Assembly (NCBI GenBank): GCA_947454305.1
Contig: CANGJE010000019.1
Location: 1 to 38,165 of the forward strand
Direction: 5' to 3'
Length of the DNA: 38,165 nt
Source: Oxalobacteraceae bacterium
GTDB taxonomy: Bacteria; Pseudomonadota; Gammaproteobacteria; Burkholderiales; Burkholderiaceae_D
Shown here piece by piece: positions 36,906 through 38,165 of this stretch. The notes beneath the pieces were generated by a model that had not been told where the DNA came from, made no database searches, and saw only the letters and a list, made by a program, of their open reading frames with translations. The first letter of the stretch is position 1; each line of letters starts with the position of its first letter. A program made the translations under genes and the position numbers.

Positions 36906-36945
36906 TTAGGAGGCACTCGTTCTATCCATTGAACTACGGCGAGAC
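36906..36945. repeat. 40-nt direct repeat, copy 2 (truncated tRNA-Arg 5' half; candidate att site)
   Basis: Perfect copy of 34248-34287 in the same orientation. The 3' half of the tRNA is absent, so this copy cannot make a tRNA. On the minus strand it is preceded by TATAAT (36981-36986) and followed by a short A/T stretch ending TTTTTT, so a tRNA-half transcript is conceivable. Confidence 0.85.
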
Positions 36946-37051
36946 ATTCAAGTAAATTAGCGCTATTCACCATCAAAAAGATTATAACTTAGGCTCAAGG
37001 CTCAACTGCGAAACGATTTAAACTGCTAACCAATTCTTTGAGTCAGAATTT

Positions 37052-37645
37052 TTAAGGCGTTGACTCAAACTGATCTGCATTTTTACCTTTAAACGGCACA
37101 TAAAAATCTTTCACGATCTGCATATCGTTTTCTATGTTTCCTGTAGGCGTAAGCAAGGGGCCAATACCACTTATCTTTCGTGAATAGTCCATGTAGGCCA
37201 TTAGTATGGGCACGTTTGCTTCAAGCGCGATGTAATAAAAACCAGTCTTCCAATAACGAGTTTTGCTCCGAGTGCCTTCCGGAGGTATAACCAGTTGTAC
37301 TGGACCCTTTGCCTCAATCAGCGCTTGAGCGGATGCAGCAACCAAATTATTTGATTGTTCGCGATTGACTGCAATACCACCTAGCCAACGCATCACACTA
37401 CCAAACGGAAATCGAAAAATACTAGCTTTGCCCATCCAATAGATATTCAGGCGTAATGCAAAAGCCACCATCAGTGTGAATGGAAGATCCCAATTACTTG
37501 TATGTGGAGCAGCGATAAAAACACATTTATTCGCTTCGGCGGGAAGATTTCCTTCAATTTTCCAACCAGTTAAACGCAAAAAACTAACGGAGAATTGCCG
37601 CAATAAGGTATTGATGATGGGGGTTTGAAATATAGTCCTGTACAT
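37052..37645 (-). CDS. PlsC-like lysophospholipid acyltransferase
   Basis: 197 residues. The acyltransferase motif HX4D is seen in AAPHTSNWDLPF (about residues 47-58) and the glycerophosphate-binding motif in VIPPEGTRSKTRYWKTGFYYIA (about 118-139). Short compared with PlsC itself and closer to the small 1-acylglycerol-3-phosphate acyltransferase-related group. A hydrophobic N-terminus suggests membrane association. It lies just outside the second tRNA repeat, on the core-genome side. Confidence 0.85.
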   Translation of the reverse strand: MYRTIFQTPIINTLLRQFSVSFLRLTGWKIEGNLPAEANKCVFIAAPHTSNWDLPFTLMVAFALRLNIYWMGKASIFRFPFGSVMRWLGGIAVNREQSNNLVAASAQALIEAKGPVQLVIPPEGTRSKTRYWKTGFYYIALEANVPILMAYMDYSRKISGIGPLLTPTGNIENDMQIVKDFYVPFKGKNADQFESTP

Positions 37646-37838
37646 GAATGTGAAAATTTATTGAAAGTTTTCTTCGCTTTAAAGTCAGAGTTCATACACT
37701 TTCTAAAGATTATAGCTGGTCGCTTAAGAATATAGATTAGAACTTCGTAGGTCGAAATGAGGCCTTCTAGTTACAATAGATGCCTTGCACAATCTTATGA
37801 CTTAATTGCCGTGCGCGGCAGTTTGACCCACTCTCATC

Positions 37839-38165
37839 ATGTCTGTTATCTCAATTAGTAACGCTCAACTTGCTTTTGGCCATGTGGCTTTGCTCGACCA
37901 TGCTGAATTTTCACTTGAGTCTGGGGAGCGCATAGGTTTAATTGGTCGCAATGGCACGGGTAAATCGTCTTTATTAAAAGTGATTGCGGGTCTGGCGAAA
38001 TTAGACGATGGGTTGTTAAGTTTTCAGCAAGGATTGCGTATCGCGTATGTGGCGCAGGAGCCTGAATTTAATCCTCAGGCCAGTGTATTTGATACCGTTG
38101 CAGCGGGCGTTTCGAATGCGCTGGAATTGATTGCTCAATACGAGCAACTAACCTCCCAGCTGGGA
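37839..38165 (+). CDS. uup: ABC-F family ATPase, Uup-like (3' end beyond the window)
   Basis: The first 109 codons only: the frame stays open to the right edge. The start MSVISISNAQLAFGHVALLDHAEFSLESGERIGLIGRNGTGKSSLLKVIAGL holds Walker A (GRNGTGKS), and RIAYVAQEPEF is the Q-loop region. The order and wording are those of Uup, a soluble ABC-F protein acting on ribosomes or DNA transactions rather than transport. The second ATPase domain and Uup C-terminal domain cannot be seen, so the subfamily is a judgement. Confidence 0.82.
   Translation, partial: MSVISISNAQLAFGHVALLDHAEFSLESGERIGLIGRNGTGKSSLLKVIAGLAKLDDGLLSFQQGLRIAYVAQEPEFNPQASVFDTVAAGVSNALELIAQYEQLTSQLG

Larger units (their letters stand above)
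34248..36945. mobile_element. Putative tRNA-Arg-associated mini-island (or remnant)
   Basis: A 2.7-kb interval bounded by 40-nt direct repeats of the tRNA-Arg(CCT) 5' half. It contains the RTX gene, a small orphan gene and non-coding AT-rich DNA, with composition unlike the flanking core genes. These are marks of site-specific integration at a tRNA gene. No recombinase is encoded, so it would be a decayed or in-trans-mobilised element. A simple duplication with insertion is the alternative. Confidence 0.5.
36050..37051. other. 1-kb AT-rich region between RTX and acyltransferase genes
   Basis: Mostly non-coding. It holds one small minus-strand gene (36420-36584), a 35-codon plus-strand frame at 36189-36296 without a ribosome site, the second tRNA repeat (36906-36945), and beyond it a minus-strand TATAAT (36981-36986) at the same distance from the repeat as in the intact tRNA. 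No integrase, transposase or terminal inverted repeats are visible. Confidence 0.6.

Noticed and set aside
36895..36945. Second functional tRNA-Arg gene
   Set aside because: Only the 5' half and anticodon loop are present; the 3' anticodon stem, T arm, acceptor 3' strand and CCA are missing.

Overview
The window looks like a contiguous piece of a betaproteobacterial, probably Burkholderiales, chromosome. The gene order xseA | exbB-exbD-lpxK-Trm112-kdsB-adk-hppA, and later rpmB-rpmG, radC, fkpB-ispH-livHMGF, is the arrangement I associate with that order. I do not claim a genus. Most of the sequence is ordinary, densely packed core genome of middling GC; one AT-richer stretch (about 34.25-36.95 kb) looks accessory.

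Layout. 1-4.0 kb (+): the end of a branched-chain-amino-acid-type ABC transporter (two permeases), then glutaryl-CoA dehydrogenase and a class III CoA-transferase, which suggests glutarate/lysine catabolism. 4.0-8.4 kb: a sulfide-oxidation module. A DUF442-SQR fusion plus a SulP transporter lie on the minus strand, diverging from a persulfide dioxygenase on the plus strand. Both sides fire from overlapping consensus promoters embedded in one palindrome. 8.5-10.6 kb (-): a PuuD-like membrane protein and xseA. 10.9-14.8 kb (+): the envelope operon exbB-exbD-lpxK-Trm112-kdsB, then adk. 15-19.2 kb (+): hppA, an SDR dehydrogenase and a patatin-like lipase. 19.6-25.3 kb (+): a barstar-like protein, purN, an RsmB/NOP-type RNA methyltransferase, a PLD-like nuclease, an MscS channel and a fatty acid desaturase. 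25.4-26.8 kb (-): rpmG, rpmB, radC. 26.9-32.1 kb (+): fkpB, ispH, livHMGF. 32.2-34.2 kb: a FAH-family hydrolase (-), then a secreted cupin and a small surface-adhesin-E-like protein (+). 34.2-37.0 kb: tRNA-Arg(CCT) and a putative mini-island carrying an RTX protein. 37.0-38.2 kb: a PlsC-like acyltransferase (-) and the start of an Uup-type ABC-F ATPase (+).

The most unusual structure is at 34.2-37.0 kb. The 5' half of the tRNA-Arg(CCT) gene, from 2 nt before its first base to the last base of the anticodon loop, is repeated as a perfect 40-nt direct copy 2.66 kb away. The two copies bracket an RTX-type protein gene with a unique N-terminal half, a 54-codon orphan gene and non-coding AT-rich DNA. 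No integrase gene is visible. This resembles an element, or remnant, inserted at a tRNA gene with the identity block on the 5' side rather than the usual 3' side. The intact tRNA also has a 12-bp inverted copy of its own 5' end just upstream.

The second notable structure is the sulfide module's control region (7477-7515). Two -35/-10 pairs, both with TATAAT and 17-bp spacers, face away from each other and overlap, and a perfect 10-bp inverted repeat covers both -10 boxes. That architecture would let one repressor, or polymerase competition, control sulfide oxidation on both strands.
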